A DNA stretch of 18,972 nucleotides. Source: an uncultured Clostridia bacterium (GTDB lineage Bacteria > Bacillota > Clostridia > Christensenellales > CAG-917). Below are positions 5,257-12,679 of this stretch, piece by piece (within the stretch, counting starts at the first letter, position 1; each line of letters starts with the position of its first letter). A program made the position numbers and the translations under genes. The DNA is taken from assembly GCA_946056785.1 (NCBI GenBank), contig CAMGKS010000006.1:1-18972 (forward strand). Direction: 5' to 3'. The notes beneath the pieces are model-generated. The model did not search any database. It had not been told where the DNA came from and saw only the letters and a list, made by a program, of their open reading frames with translations.

Positions 5257-6210
5257 CTAATCTTCTTGAGCTCTGAGTCCAAGTCCTAAGTCTTCCAACT
5301 TCTTGATGACCTCTTCGAGCGACTTTCTACCAAGATTTCTTACTTTCAACATATCGTCCTCCGAACGCTTCGTAAGGTCTTCAACGGTATGAATACCTGC
5401 ACGTTTCAAGCAGTTATAAGAACGAACGGAAAGGTCTAAATCTTCAACTGACATTTCCAAAACTTTTTGTTGCTTATCGTCGCCTTGAGAAACCAAAATC
5501 TCATAGTCGCTCATCGATTCAACAAGTTCGACAAAAAGTTTAAGATGGTCATTCATGATTTTTGCTGCAAGAGAAATAATTTCTTTTGCAGACGTTGTTC
5601 CGTCTGTTTCTACTTCAATAGTAAGCTTATCAAAATCAATACTGTGTTCGACACGAGTGCTTTCAACAGTATAATTGACTTTCAAAACCGGTGTATAAAT
5701 AGAATCGATAGGAATATATCCGATTGCTGCTCTCGGATCTTTGTTTTTGGTTGCAGGAACGTATCCTCTGCCACTGTCAACAAAAATCGACATCATAATG
5801 GAGCCGCCCTCGTCGATTGTACAAATGTACATATCAGGATTCATTATTTCAACGTCACCAGGAACGTCAATATCGCTTGCTTTAACAACGCCGGCAGTTG
5901 TTTTTCTCAACGTCAACTCAATTTTTCCGAGTCTGTCGTTGCTGTTAATTTTTAAGCGAAGCCCTTTGATATTTAAAATGATATCGGTAACGTCTTCCTT
6001 TACGCCTTTTATTGTAGCAAATTCATGGTCTACGCCTTCGATTTTAATTCCTACGGCAGCAGCACCCGGAAGTGATGACAATAATATTCTCCTAAGGCAA
6101 TTTCCGAGCGTCGTGCCAAACCCTCTTTCAAGCGGTTCGACAACGAACTTAGCAAAATTCTTGCTTTCGTTCTCTTCACAAATAATCTTAGGTTTTTTGA
6201 TTTCCATCAT
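5257..6210 (-). CDS. rpoA: DNA-directed RNA polymerase subunit alpha
   Basis: Alpha dimerises to start assembly of core RNA polymerase and contacts promoters and activators through its C-terminal domain. The 317 residues are full length. The N-terminal assembly domain includes VEPLERGFGTTLGNCLRRIL (24-43), and SGRGYVPA (146-153) follows. A flexible linker lies near 240-252, then a C-terminal domain from about 253 with LSVRSYNCLKRAGI (260-273), including the DNA-contacting Arg263 equivalent, and RNLGRKSLEE (291-300). ATG at 6210 (MMEIKK) lies six bases after GGAGG. The next codon is also ATG, with a less ideal spacing. It lies between rpsD and rplQ, as in most bacteria. Confidence 0.97.
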   Translation of the reverse strand: MMEIKKPKIICEENESKNFAKFVVEPLERGFGTTLGNCLRRILLSSLPGAAAVGIKIEGVDHEFATIKGVKEDVTDIILNIKGLRLKINSNDRLGKIELTLRKTTAGVVKASDIDVPGDVEIMNPDMYICTIDEGGSIMMSIFVDSGRGYVPATKNKDPRAAIGYIPIDSIYTPVLKVNYTVESTRVEHSIDFDKLTIEVETDGTTSAKEIISLAAKIMNDHLKLFVELVESMSDYEILVSQGDDKQQKVLEMSVEDLDLSVRSYNCLKRAGIHTVEDLTKRSEDDMLKVRNLGRKSLEEVIKKLEDLGLGLRAQED

Positions 6211-6232
6211 ATTAAGCCTCCTGAATTACTTA

Positions 6233-6856
6233 TTATTTGGAGTACAACTCAACGATTAAGTGTTCTTTGACGTCAAGGTCGATATCAGCTCTTTCAGGAA
6301 GTGCAAGTACCTTTCCAGTCAAAGTTGTGTTGTCATATTCAAGCCACTTAGGAACGCTAGGATTTTTGATTTCCTTTGCCGCTTTCCAAAGTTCTTTTTC
6401 TTTTTTCGTTTCTCTGACAGCGATTACGTCGCCTGCCTTAATCAAAATCGATGGAATATCGACGTTTTTACCGTTAACCGTAAAATGTCCGTGATTGACA
6501 AGTTGTCTTGCCATATCTCTGGATGCGGCAAAGCCCATGCGGTAAACAACGTTATCAAGTCTTCTTTCAATCAATATAAGAAGGTTTTCACCGGTAATAC
6601 CTCTAAGAGAAGCAGCCTTTTCATAATACATGGAAAGTTGCTTTTCGCTAAGACCGTAAAATCTCTTCGTCTTTTGTTTTTCACGAAGCTGAACCGAATA
6701 TCCCGACGGTTTCTTTCTGCCTTGTCCGTGAATACCTGGAGGGGTTTGCTTCTTATCAAACGTACACTTCGGGGAGTTACATTTGTCGCCTTTTAAATAA
6801 AGTTTGCAGCCTTCGCGTCTGCACAAACGGCAATCTGCACCTGTATATTTAGCCAT
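6233..6856 (-). CDS. rpsD: 30S ribosomal protein S4, zinc-binding form
   Basis: S4 nucleates assembly of the 16S rRNA 5' domain and forms part of the mRNA entry site. At 207 residues it is full length. Cysteines 9, 12, 26 and 31 give the zinc-binding pattern of Gram-positive S4 (C+ type). The S4 RNA-binding domain spans roughly 97-160 (RRLDNVVYRMGFAASRDMAR onward). In several bacteria S4 represses its own operon, and its position here directly before rpoA in the alpha part of the operon is classical. A ribosome binding site GGAGG lies nine bases before the ATG. Confidence 0.97.
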   Translation of the reverse strand: MAKYTGADCRLCRREGCKLYLKGDKCNSPKCTFDKKQTPPGIHGQGRKKPSGYSVQLREKQKTKRFYGLSEKQLSMYYEKAASLRGITGENLLILIERRLDNVVYRMGFAASRDMARQLVNHGHFTVNGKNVDIPSILIKAGDVIAVRETKKEKELWKAAKEIKNPSVPKWLEYDNTTLTGKVLALPERADIDLDVKEHLIVELYSK

Positions 6857-6870
6857 TTTTCAATTCCTCC

Positions 6871-7257
6871 TTACAGTCTTCTAGGCTTTGGCGGACGACA
6901 TCCGTTGTGAGGGATCGGTGAAACGTCCTTAATCAAAGATACTTCGAGTCCTACGTTTGCAAGTGCTCTTATTGCAGATTCTCTGCCGGCACCCGGACCT
7001 TTAACGTAGACTTCAACTACTCTCATGCCTTGTTCATATGCTATCTTAGCAGCGTCTTCAGCAACAACCTGAGCTGCAAACGGGGTCGATTTTCTTGAAC
7101 CTCTGAGCTTAAGTTTGCCTGCGCTTGACCATGAAACTGCGTTTCCGTTCATATCGGTAATAGTTACGATTGTATTATTGAAGGAAGCATGGATATGTGC
7201 TTGACCTTTTTCCGCAGTTTTACCTGATGCTCTTTTCTTTACATTTTTTCCAGCCAT
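6871..7257 (-). CDS. rpsK: 30S ribosomal protein S11
   Basis: S11 lies on the 30S platform near the E-site codon. The 128-residue protein has the conserved core (HIHASFNNTIVTITDMNGN, 22-40), GKLKLRGSRKSTPFAAQ and the C-terminal DVSPIPHNGCRPPKPRRL, including the NG pair known to form isoaspartate in some species. The N-terminus is basic, as usual. The start is ATG with aaggag upstream, and the gap to rpsM is 11 bases. Confidence 0.97.
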   Translation of the reverse strand: MAGKNVKKRASGKTAEKGQAHIHASFNNTIVTITDMNGNAVSWSSAGKLKLRGSRKSTPFAAQVVAEDAAKIAYEQGMRVVEVYVKGPGAGRESAIRALANVGLEVSLIKDVSPIPHNGCRPPKPRRL

Positions 7258-7268
7258 GTCATCGCTCC

Positions 7269-7637
7269 TTATTTCTTCTTGCGGCTAACAGTCTTTTTCG
7301 GACCTTTTCTTGTGCGCGCATTCTGTTTTGTACTCTGACCTCTTACAGGGAGTCCCTTTCTGTGACGGATACCTCTGTATGAGCCGATTTCTTTGAGTTC
7401 TTTAATGTTTGTGTCGATTTCTCTTTTTAAGTCACCTTCGACAGTAAGTTGCTTTTCAATGTAGTCACGAAGCAAGCTGACTTGATTTTCGTCCAAGTCC
7501 TTAACGCGAACGTCCGGACTGATGCCTGTTTCGCTTAAAATTTTGTTGGCTGTCGGACGACCGATACCGAAAATGTATGTAAGTCCGATTTCAACTCTTT
7601 TCTCACGTGGTAATTCCACGCCGGCGATTCTTGCCAT
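7269..7637 (-). CDS. rpsM: 30S ribosomal protein S13
   Basis: S13 is in the 30S head and contacts the P-site tRNA and the large subunit. All family features are present in 122 residues: MARIAGVELPREKRVEIGLT at the start, the helix-two-turn-helix GIGRPTANKIL, the conserved GSYRGIRHRKGLPVRGQ and a basic tail ending in RKKK. GGAGG lies six bases before the ATG. Upstream is the widest gap within the alpha part of the operon (97 bases to rpmJ), with a two-part hairpin. Confidence 0.97.
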   Translation of the reverse strand: MARIAGVELPREKRVEIGLTYIFGIGRPTANKILSETGISPDVRVKDLDENQVSLLRDYIEKQLTVEGDLKREIDTNIKELKEIGSYRGIRHRKGLPVRGQSTKQNARTRKGPKKTVSRKKK

Positions 7638-7656
7638 TTTCTACCTCCAAAAATTT

Positions 7657-7721
7657 AAAAAAATCTATCTGAACAACCAAAGTCCTGCAAAAAAACGGAA
7701 TGTTGCAGGCAGCCGCTTTGG
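7657..7721 (-). promoter_or_regulatory. Two-part hairpin and T tract between rpmJ and rpsM
   Basis: Read on the minus strand, CCAAAG (7716-7721) pairs with CTTTGG (7677-7682) and, across a 6/1 internal loop, CCTGCAA (7703-7709) pairs with TTGCAGG (7684-7690) around a 12-base loop. Thirteen bases later there is a run of seven T (7657-7663), then the rpsM ribosome binding site. It could be an attenuator, a processing site, or a protein-binding leader for S13-S11-S4-alpha. No known family is claimed. Confidence 0.5.
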
Positions 7722-7733
7722 AATATTTACTAA

Positions 7734-7850
7734 TCAGCCTTGACGTTGCTTATGGTTTTTATACTTCGAGCAAATAACCATAACTCTTCCGTTACGCTTG
7801 ATAACTTTGCATTTGTCACACATTGGTTTTACCGATGGTCTTACTTTCAT
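7734..7850 (-). CDS. rpmJ: 50S ribosomal protein L36, zinc-binding form
   Basis: This 38-residue gene reads MKVRPSVKPMCDKCKVIKRN at the start and ends NHKQRQG, an unmistakable L36. Cys11, Cys14, Cys27 and His33 are the zinc ligands of the C+ form. It is one residue longer than the common 37, with the extra residue in the SKYKNH loop. ATG at 7850 has GGAGG eight bases upstream. Its position between infA and rpsM is standard for Firmicutes. In many bacteria a zinc-free paralogue replaces it in zinc shortage. None is visible here. Confidence 0.97.
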   Translation of the reverse strand: MKVRPSVKPMCDKCKVIKRNGRVMVICSKYKNHKQRQG

Positions 7851-7870
7851 TATTTTTTCCTCCGACCTAA

Positions 7871-8092
7871 TTAATTTTTAAATCTCCACATAACCCTGCC
7901 TTTGGTAAGGTCATAAGGGCTAAGCTCAACGGTGACTTTGTCACCCTCTAAAACTCGTATATTGTGTTGTCTGAGCTTTCCGGATAGATAAGCTACGATA
8001 ACGTGGCCATTTGTAAGTTCAACCTTAAATTTGGTTTGAGGCAAAACTTCGATGACCTTGCCTTCTGCTTCAATGACGTCTCCTTTCGACAT
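7871..8092 (-). CDS. infA: Translation initiation factor IF-1
   Basis: IF-1 binds the 30S A site with IF-2 and IF-3 during initiation. The 73 residues form the S1-like OB fold: MSKGDVIEAEGKVIEVLPQ at the start, FKVELTNGHVIVAYLSGKLR in the middle, then IRVLEGDKVTVELSPYDL and GRVMWRFKN at the end. It lies between the KOW-domain gene and rpmJ, the usual Firmicutes order, with a GGAGG ribosome binding site. Confidence 0.97.
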   Translation of the reverse strand: MSKGDVIEAEGKVIEVLPQTKFKVELTNGHVIVAYLSGKLRQHNIRVLEGDKVTVELSPYDLTKGRVMWRFKN

Positions 8093-8106
8093 ACAACCTC
8101 CAATTT

Positions 8107-8376
8107 TTAACAGTCCGCTTCTTCGTTAAACGGTCTTAACGCACTGCGAAGCTCCGTATCGAATACTTGCGCATTATGTTTCAATTTCTCGCTTATTTTA
8201 TCAAGCAATTCTCCTTTTGTTTTAAGGTGCTTGATTTTTTTAAGTTTAGGCGATTTTATACGTCTTAGCTTGCCGTCGGCAATTTTGACGTAATCTTTAT
8301 CGACTATCTCGACAACGGCGTAATAACGTCCGCTGTCACGGCCTTGCTTTGAATAAACAACTTGTCCCAATTCCAT
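8107..8376 (-). CDS. KOW-domain RNA-binding protein (L14e-like)
   Basis: This 89-residue basic protein starts MELGQVVYSKQGRDSGRYYA, a KOW-type SH3 barrel with the GRDSGR turn also found in archaeal/eukaryotic L14e-like proteins. IVDKDYVKIADGKLRRIKSP continues the barrel and is followed by a Lys-rich segment (KLKKIKHLKTKGELL). A gene of this kind between map and infA is common in Clostridia. It is presumed to bind ribosomal RNA, but its role is not well defined. ATG at 8376 lies five bases after gagg. A GTG two codons upstream has no spacing for a ribosome binding site. The map stop overlaps this binding site. Confidence 0.85.
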   Translation of the reverse strand: MELGQVVYSKQGRDSGRYYAVVEIVDKDYVKIADGKLRRIKSPKLKKIKHLKTKGELLDKISEKLKHNAQVFDTELRSALRPFNEEADC

Positions 8377-8383
8377 ATACACC

Positions 8384-9127
8384 TCAAAGCGTCAATATTT
8401 CCGTGCCGTTTTCTGTCAAGGCGACGGTATTTTCATAATGTGCAGACGCTTTTCCGTCGTAAGTAACAACCGTCCAGCCGTCACGTTTCGTGTATACCTT
8501 ATATGTACCGATATTAATCATTGGTTCTATTGCCAGCACTAAGCCTTCTTTAAGTTCGATTCCGCTTCCGGCTCTGCCGTAATTAGGCACGTTAGGGTCT
8601 TCATGCATTTCTTTTCCTATTCCGTGTCCGACCAAACTTCTTACAACCGAAAAGCCGTTTCCCTCAACATAACTTTGCACTGCGTGCGATATGTCGCCCA
8701 GGCGATTGCCGACTTTAAATTCGGCTATGCCTTTATAGAAACTTTCTTCGGCGACTTTAACGAGTTTCTTTTTTTCTTCGCTTACGTTTCCCACGAGAAA
8801 CGTCCTAGCTGCGTCGCCCTGCCATCCGTCGACAATCGCTCCGACGTCGACGCTGACTATTTGTCCGTCCTGAATAACTCTGTCGCCCGGAATTCCGTGC
8901 ACGACTTCGTCGTCGATTGAACAACATATCGAAGCCGGATATCCGCCGTAATTTAAAAACGAAGGTACGGCGTTATGACGTCTGATAAAATTGTCTGCCA
9001 GCGTATCAAGCTGTTTTGTCGTCATACCGACCTGAATTTTCTCTTCGAGAAATTTCAGAAGGTCGCCTACGACCTTGCCCGCTTTTCTCATCTTATCGAT
9101 TTCAAACGGTGTCTTTAAATATATCAT
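8384..9127 (-). CDS. map: Methionine aminopeptidase, type I
   Basis: This enzyme removes the initiator methionine from nascent proteins whose second residue is small. The 247-residue pita-bread fold is complete. The metal ligands are visible as Asp94 (SVDVG), Asp105 (GDAART), His168 (GHGIG), Glu201 (IEP) and Glu232 (YENT), and the substrate-binding His77 lies in VVHGIPGD. There is no N-terminal zinc-finger or SH3 extension, so it is the short type Ia form. Its ATG overlaps the adk stop in an ATGA, indicating translational coupling. Confidence 0.97.
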   Translation of the reverse strand: MIYLKTPFEIDKMRKAGKVVGDLLKFLEEKIQVGMTTKQLDTLADNFIRRHNAVPSFLNYGGYPASICCSIDDEVVHGIPGDRVIQDGQIVSVDVGAIVDGWQGDAARTFLVGNVSEEKKKLVKVAEESFYKGIAEFKVGNRLGDISHAVQSYVEGNGFSVVRSLVGHGIGKEMHEDPNVPNYGRAGSGIELKEGLVLAIEPMINIGTYKVYTKRDGWTVVTYDGKASAHYENTVALTENGTEILTL

Positions 9128-9744
9128 TTATTAAGTGCCTCTTTTACTGCATCAAACGTCGCTTCTACAGTAGTGGCGTTAATATCGACGAGCACTCCTT
9201 CGTTCTGATAAAAGCCGATAAGCGGTGCCGTTTGTTTTTCATAAACGTCAAGTCTCGCTTTTACCGTCTCAGGTTTGTCGTCGTCACGTATAAACATTTT
9301 TTGACCGCATTTCGGACATACGTCGTTGCCTTTCAACACGTTAACGTGCGACGTTTCTCCGCATATGCAAACTCTTCTTCCCGACAATCTTTCGATTATC
9401 GTTTCAAAAGGTACTACGATATTAAGTGCGATATCTATTTTCGCTACTTTAGATAATGCCTCGGCTTGAGCGATTGTACGAGGAAAGCCGTCCAAAATAT
9501 AACCGTCCTGAGCGTCTTGTTCGGTAAGCCTGTCTTTAACGATATCGATGACGACTTCGTCCGGAACCAACGCTCCTTTATCGATATAAGACTTAGCAAG
9601 TTTGCCGAGTTCGGTAGCCTCTTTAATATTTCTACGGAGAATATCGCCGGTAGAAATGTGAGGAATATTATATTCTTTTGCTATAAGTGCGGCTTGCGTG
9701 CCTTTTCCGGCACCCGGTGCACCAAGTAAAACTATATTTTTCAT
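9124..9744 (-). CDS. adk: Adenylate kinase with zinc-ribbon LID
   Basis: Adenylate kinase converts AMP and ATP to two ADP. The P-loop GAPGAGKGT is at 8-16, STGD lies in the AMP-binding region, and DGFPRT is present. The LID domain keeps four cysteines, as in Gram-positive enzymes, but the first knuckle reads VCICGETSH, a Cys-x-Cys spacing, whereas CPKCG in the second has the usual Cys-x2-Cys. The start is placed at ATG 9744 (MKNIVLLG), six bases after agagg. An ATG two codons earlier has no spacing from it, and a still earlier frame opening (9786) lies within a hairpin. The protein is 206 residues. Confidence 0.95.
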   Translation of the reverse strand: MKNIVLLGAPGAGKGTQAALIAKEYNIPHISTGDILRRNIKEATELGKLAKSYIDKGALVPDEVVIDIVKDRLTEQDAQDGYILDGFPRTIAQAEALSKVAKIDIALNIVVPFETIIERLSGRRVCICGETSHVNVLKGNDVCPKCGQKMFIRDDDKPETVKARLDVYEKQTAPLIGFYQNEGVLVDINATTVEATFDAVKEALNK

Positions 9745-9764
9745 ATCCATCCTCTCTTCAGGCG

Positions 9765-9786
9765 TTGCCTGCACTAATGCAGGCAA
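9765..9786 (-). promoter_or_regulatory. Perfect hairpin between secY and adk
   Basis: TTGCCTGCA (9765-9773) and TGCAGGCAA (9778-9786) form a perfect 9-bp stem with a CTAA loop in the 63-base gap between secY and adk. No T run follows on either strand, so it is unlikely to be a terminator. A role in mRNA processing or in adjusting adk expression is possible. Confidence 0.5.
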
Positions 9787-9807
9787 TACCTTATTTGAAG
9801 CTATACT

Positions 9808-11121
9808 TTATTTTAAGAAACCTTTATAATGACGCATCATTATCTGCGATTCTAATTGCTTATTCAATTCAAGAGCTACGGAAACTACGATGAGCAATCC
9901 GGTTGCAGAGAACGCACTTCCGAAGCCTAACGCTCCGTTATCGGACAATGCCTGGAATATGAACGTAGGAACCAAAGCAAGAACGGCAAGGAACAACGCT
10001 CCGACCAAAACTATTCTGTTGTTAACTCTTCTTAAATAGTCTGCCGTAGGTTTGCCCGCTCTTATGCCCATTATAAGACCGCCCGACTGTTGTATATTCT
10101 TTGATATCTCATCAGGATTGAATTGTATCATAGAATAGAAATAGCTGAAGAATATAATGAATAAAGCAAGGAACACGTAATAAGGCCACGTTCCGCTTCC
10201 CATATGCGTCGAATACCATACGTACGCATCGCTTGTAGGCCAGAAGCTCATAATCATCTGAGGGAACATACAAATCGACGATGCAAAGATAATAGGCATA
10301 ACGCCGCCGCTGTTTACTCTGATAGGTATATGGGTTGACCTTCCGCCATACATTTTGTTTCCTTTAATCTGCTTAGCGTATTGAACCGTAACTCTTCTTT
10401 CCGACAAGTCGGTAAATACGATAAAGAGGAATATAAGGAAAACGATAATGAGGAAACCGATAATGTTCCAGATATACGTCCATTGTTCGCCGACCATCTT
10501 AAACGCCTTAGCAAGCGAAACGCCGAACGAAGACAAGATACCGACAAAGATGATAAGGGACGTACCGTTTCCGATTCCGTACTCAGTCATTCTTTCGCCG
10601 AGCCACATAACCATTGTCGAACCTGCCACGAGAAGAACGACGATACAAATCATCGTCATGACAAGGCTTGCTTGTCCGTCGCCGAAAAGCGGCTCGATTG
10701 CGTCGTACGATTTCCAGGTGAAAATAATACCGATTGCTTGTACGATAGCCAGAACGATGGCGAAGTATCTTGTAATTTGCGTTAATTTTTTCCTTCCGAG
10801 TTCGCCTTCTTTAGAAAGTCTTTCGAGTTTAGGAATAGCAAGCGTTAAAAGTTGCATTATAATGAACGCATTGATGAAAGGCAAAATACCCAATGCAAAA
10901 AGTGTTCCGTTTTGCATAGAGCCACCTGTCATCGTTGACAAAATGCTGAGGAAATCTCCGCCTGCACTTGTTCCGAGAATCGCAGCCTCGATTTTTCCGG
11001 CTTGAATTCCCGGTAAAGGAATGTAGCAACCTATTCTGTAAACTAAAAGGAGAGCCAAAGTTAAAAAGATTTTAACTCTTATTTCCTTAGTTTTAAATGC
11101 GTTCTTTAATGTTTCAAACAT
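9808..11121 (-). CDS. secY: Preprotein translocase subunit SecY
   Basis: SecY is the channel of the Sec translocon in the cytoplasmic membrane. The 437 residues show about ten hydrophobic segments. Family features are the N-terminal KIFLTLALLLVYRIGCYIPL (18-37) and LPGI just after, NGTSLIIFVGI, the cytoplasmic loop RRVTVQYAKQ, GGVMPIIFASS, and the C-terminal ALELNKQLESQIMMRHYKGF. It starts one base into the rplO stop (TAATG), so translation is coupled. Its place after rplO is standard. secE and secG are not in the window. Confidence 0.97.
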   Translation of the reverse strand: MFETLKNAFKTKEIRVKIFLTLALLLVYRIGCYIPLPGIQAGKIEAAILGTSAGGDFLSILSTMTGGSMQNGTLFALGILPFINAFIIMQLLTLAIPKLERLSKEGELGRKKLTQITRYFAIVLAIVQAIGIIFTWKSYDAIEPLFGDGQASLVMTMICIVVLLVAGSTMVMWLGERMTEYGIGNGTSLIIFVGILSSFGVSLAKAFKMVGEQWTYIWNIIGFLIIVFLIFLFIVFTDLSERRVTVQYAKQIKGNKMYGGRSTHIPIRVNSGGVMPIIFASSICMFPQMIMSFWPTSDAYVWYSTHMGSGTWPYYVFLALFIIFFSYFYSMIQFNPDEISKNIQQSGGLIMGIRAGKPTADYLRRVNNRIVLVGALFLAVLALVPTFIFQALSDNGALGFGSAFSATGLLIVVSVALELNKQLESQIMMRHYKGFLK

Positions 11122-11567
11122 TACAATACCTCTACGCTGCCGCCTGCTTTTTCAATAGCTTCCTTTGCGGTTTTTGTGAATTTAGCAGCTTGAACAGTTA
11201 ATTTCTTTTCAAGTTTGCCGTCGCCCATAACTTTCAATCCGTACGGAGCGATACTTCCGATAATGCCCTTTGAAACAAGCGTTTCTGCATTTACGACCGT
11301 TCCGTTTTCAAAAACGTTCAATGCGCTTATATTAATAACGCTGTATTCGTGAGCGAATCTCTTATTGTTGAAACCGCGTTTCGGAATTCTTCTTGTAAGA
11401 GGCATTTGACCGCCTTCGAAGTTAGGACGAACGCCGCCACCGCTTCTTGCCCATTGACCTTTGTGACCACGGGTTGAAGTCTTGCCGGTTCCGCTGCCGA
11501 TACCGCGTCCAACTCTTTTAGGGGCTTTAGTTGCGCCTTCTGCGCTTTTTAATTCTTGAATATACAT
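11121..11567 (-). CDS. rplO: 50S ribosomal protein L15
   Basis: L15 is a 23S rRNA-binding protein that helps organise the large subunit core. The protein has 148 residues. Its glycine-rich N-terminal extension (KRVGRGIGSGTGKTSTRGHK) reaches into rRNA, followed by a globular domain with LTRRIPKRGFNN and a C-terminal TVQAAKFTKTAKEAIEKAGG. ATG at 11567 (MYIQELK) is chosen because GGAGG lies six bases upstream. An earlier in-frame ATG at 11600 would overlap rpmD by 23 bases. Confidence 0.96.
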   Translation of the reverse strand: MYIQELKSAEGATKAPKRVGRGIGSGTGKTSTRGHKGQWARSGGGVRPNFEGGQMPLTRRIPKRGFNNKRFAHEYSVINISALNVFENGTVVNAETLVSKGIIGSIAPYGLKVMGDGKLEKKLTVQAAKFTKTAKEAIEKAGGSVEVL

Positions 11568-11577
11568 TCTGCCCTCC

Positions 11578-11772
11578 TTAGATTTCCTCAACCTTAACAA
11601 GGTGAGAAACTTTGCCTATCATTCCTCTCGTAACGGCGTCATCGTTATGTATTCTCGAGCTTCCGACTTTACCGAGACCCAATGCCTCAACGTTAGCTTT
11701 TTGATTTTTTACACAACCGATAGTGCTTTTAACAAGAGTTACTTTTATTTGTTTAACTTTCTTCGTTGCCAT
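11578..11772 (-). CDS. rpmD: 50S ribosomal protein L30
   Basis: L30 is a small two-helix, three-strand protein of the large subunit. The 64 residues match the short bacterial form: KQIKVTLVKSTIGCVKNQKA, then a helix with ALGLGKVGSSRIHNDDAV, and the final strand VSHLVKVEEI. The rpsE-rpmD-rplO order is the usual spc arrangement, with a 9-base gap from rpsE. Confidence 0.96.
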   Translation of the reverse strand: MATKKVKQIKVTLVKSTIGCVKNQKANVEALGLGKVGSSRIHNDDAVTRGMIGKVSHLVKVEEI

Positions 11773-11781
11773 AATTCCTCC

Positions 11782-12291
11782 TTAGAGTTCTTCCGGAGAT
11801 ATTCCACGGAGAGCTGCAACCTGTTTTGCATCTCTGAGTCCCATAAGACCTTCGATTGTAGCCTTAGCACAGTTAATAGGATTGTTTGAACCAAGAGACT
11901 TCGTTCTGATGTCTTTGATTCCCGTTACTTCCAAAACCGCACGTACAGGACCACCTGCGATAACGCCGGTACCAGGTTCGGCAGGAAGAAGTCTGACCTG
12001 ACCTCTGCCGAACTTTCCGATTATTTCATGAGGAATAGTTGTGTCTTTAAGAGCAATCGGTTTCATAGCGCGCTTTGCACTTTGCGTTGCCTTTTCAATA
12101 GCGTCAGGAACTTCAGCAGCCTTTCCCATTCCGAGACCGACCGAGCCCTTTTCATCGCCGACTACAACAAGAGCGCTGAAACGCATTGTTCTACCGCCTT
12201 TTACAACCTTTGTAACACGGTTAAGAGCAATGAGTTTTTTGGAGATACCGTCATTTTGTTCTCTATTTGTTCTTTCTTCACGCTTTGCCAT
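11782..12291 (-). CDS. rpsE: 30S ribosomal protein S5
   Basis: S5 helps form the mRNA entry channel and affects decoding accuracy. The 169 residues include the N-terminal double-stranded-RNA-binding-like domain (KLIALNRVTKVVKGGRTMRF, 20-39) with the hairpin where spectinomycin-resistance changes occur in other species, then GLGMGKAAEVPDAIEKA. The second domain contains LLPAEPGTGVIAGGPVRAVL and ends ALRGISPEEL. No unusual change is seen. It follows rplR by eight bases. Confidence 0.97.
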   Translation of the reverse strand: MAKREERTNREQNDGISKKLIALNRVTKVVKGGRTMRFSALVVVGDEKGSVGLGMGKAAEVPDAIEKATQSAKRAMKPIALKDTTIPHEIIGKFGRGQVRLLPAEPGTGVIAGGPVRAVLEVTGIKDIRTKSLGSNNPINCAKATIEGLMGLRDAKQVAALRGISPEEL

Positions 12292-12299
12292 ATTTCCTC

Positions 12300-12668
12300 C
12301 TAAAATTTGAGTCCGACTTCTCTGGCAGCGTCTGCCAAAGCTTCAACTCTACCTGTATAGATATAACCGCCTCTATCGAAAACGACTGCTTCTATACCTT
12401 TTGCCATAGCTTTTTTAGCGACGTCGGCACCAACGAGCTTTGCCGCTTCGATCTTTGTAACTTTATCGGCTTTTGCGGCAATCTCTTTAACAAGCGTAGA
12501 AGAAGATACCAAAGTCACTCCCTTTATGTCGTCAATAACCTGAGCATAAATATGATTTGCACTTCTGTATACGCTGAGACGAGGTCTTTCCGAGGTGCCG
12601 TTTACCGACTTTCTGACGCGCTTATGACGAATCAGTCTGTCTGCATTTTTATCTTTCTTATTTATCAT
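12300..12668 (-). CDS. rplR: 50S ribosomal protein L18
   Basis: L18 links 5S rRNA to the large subunit together with L5. At 122 residues it is normal length. The basic N-terminus KDKNADRLIRHKRVRKSVNG binds RNA, followed by RPRLSVYRSANHIYAQVIDD, then AKKAMAKGIEAVVFDRGGYI and the C-terminal helix ALADAAREVGLKF. It lies between rplF and rpsE as usual. Confidence 0.97.
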   Translation of the reverse strand: MINKKDKNADRLIRHKRVRKSVNGTSERPRLSVYRSANHIYAQVIDDIKGVTLVSSSTLVKEIAAKADKVTKIEAAKLVGADVAKKAMAKGIEAVVFDRGGYIYTGRVEALADAAREVGLKF

Positions 12669-12679
12669 AGTCTCACCTC

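Noticed and set aside
5467..6259. Long plus-strand reading frames opposite rpoA and other ribosomal genes
   Set aside because: These are antisense shadows of highly conserved genes, lacking ribosome binding sites and family resemblance.
7657..7721. E. coli-type alpha-operon S4-binding pseudoknot
   Set aside because: The stems here do not show that arrangement by eye, so the hairpin is reported without assigning it to that family.
11121..11600. Longer rplO starting at ATG 11600
   Set aside because: It would overlap rpmD by 23 bases and ignore the GGAGG directly before ATG 11567.
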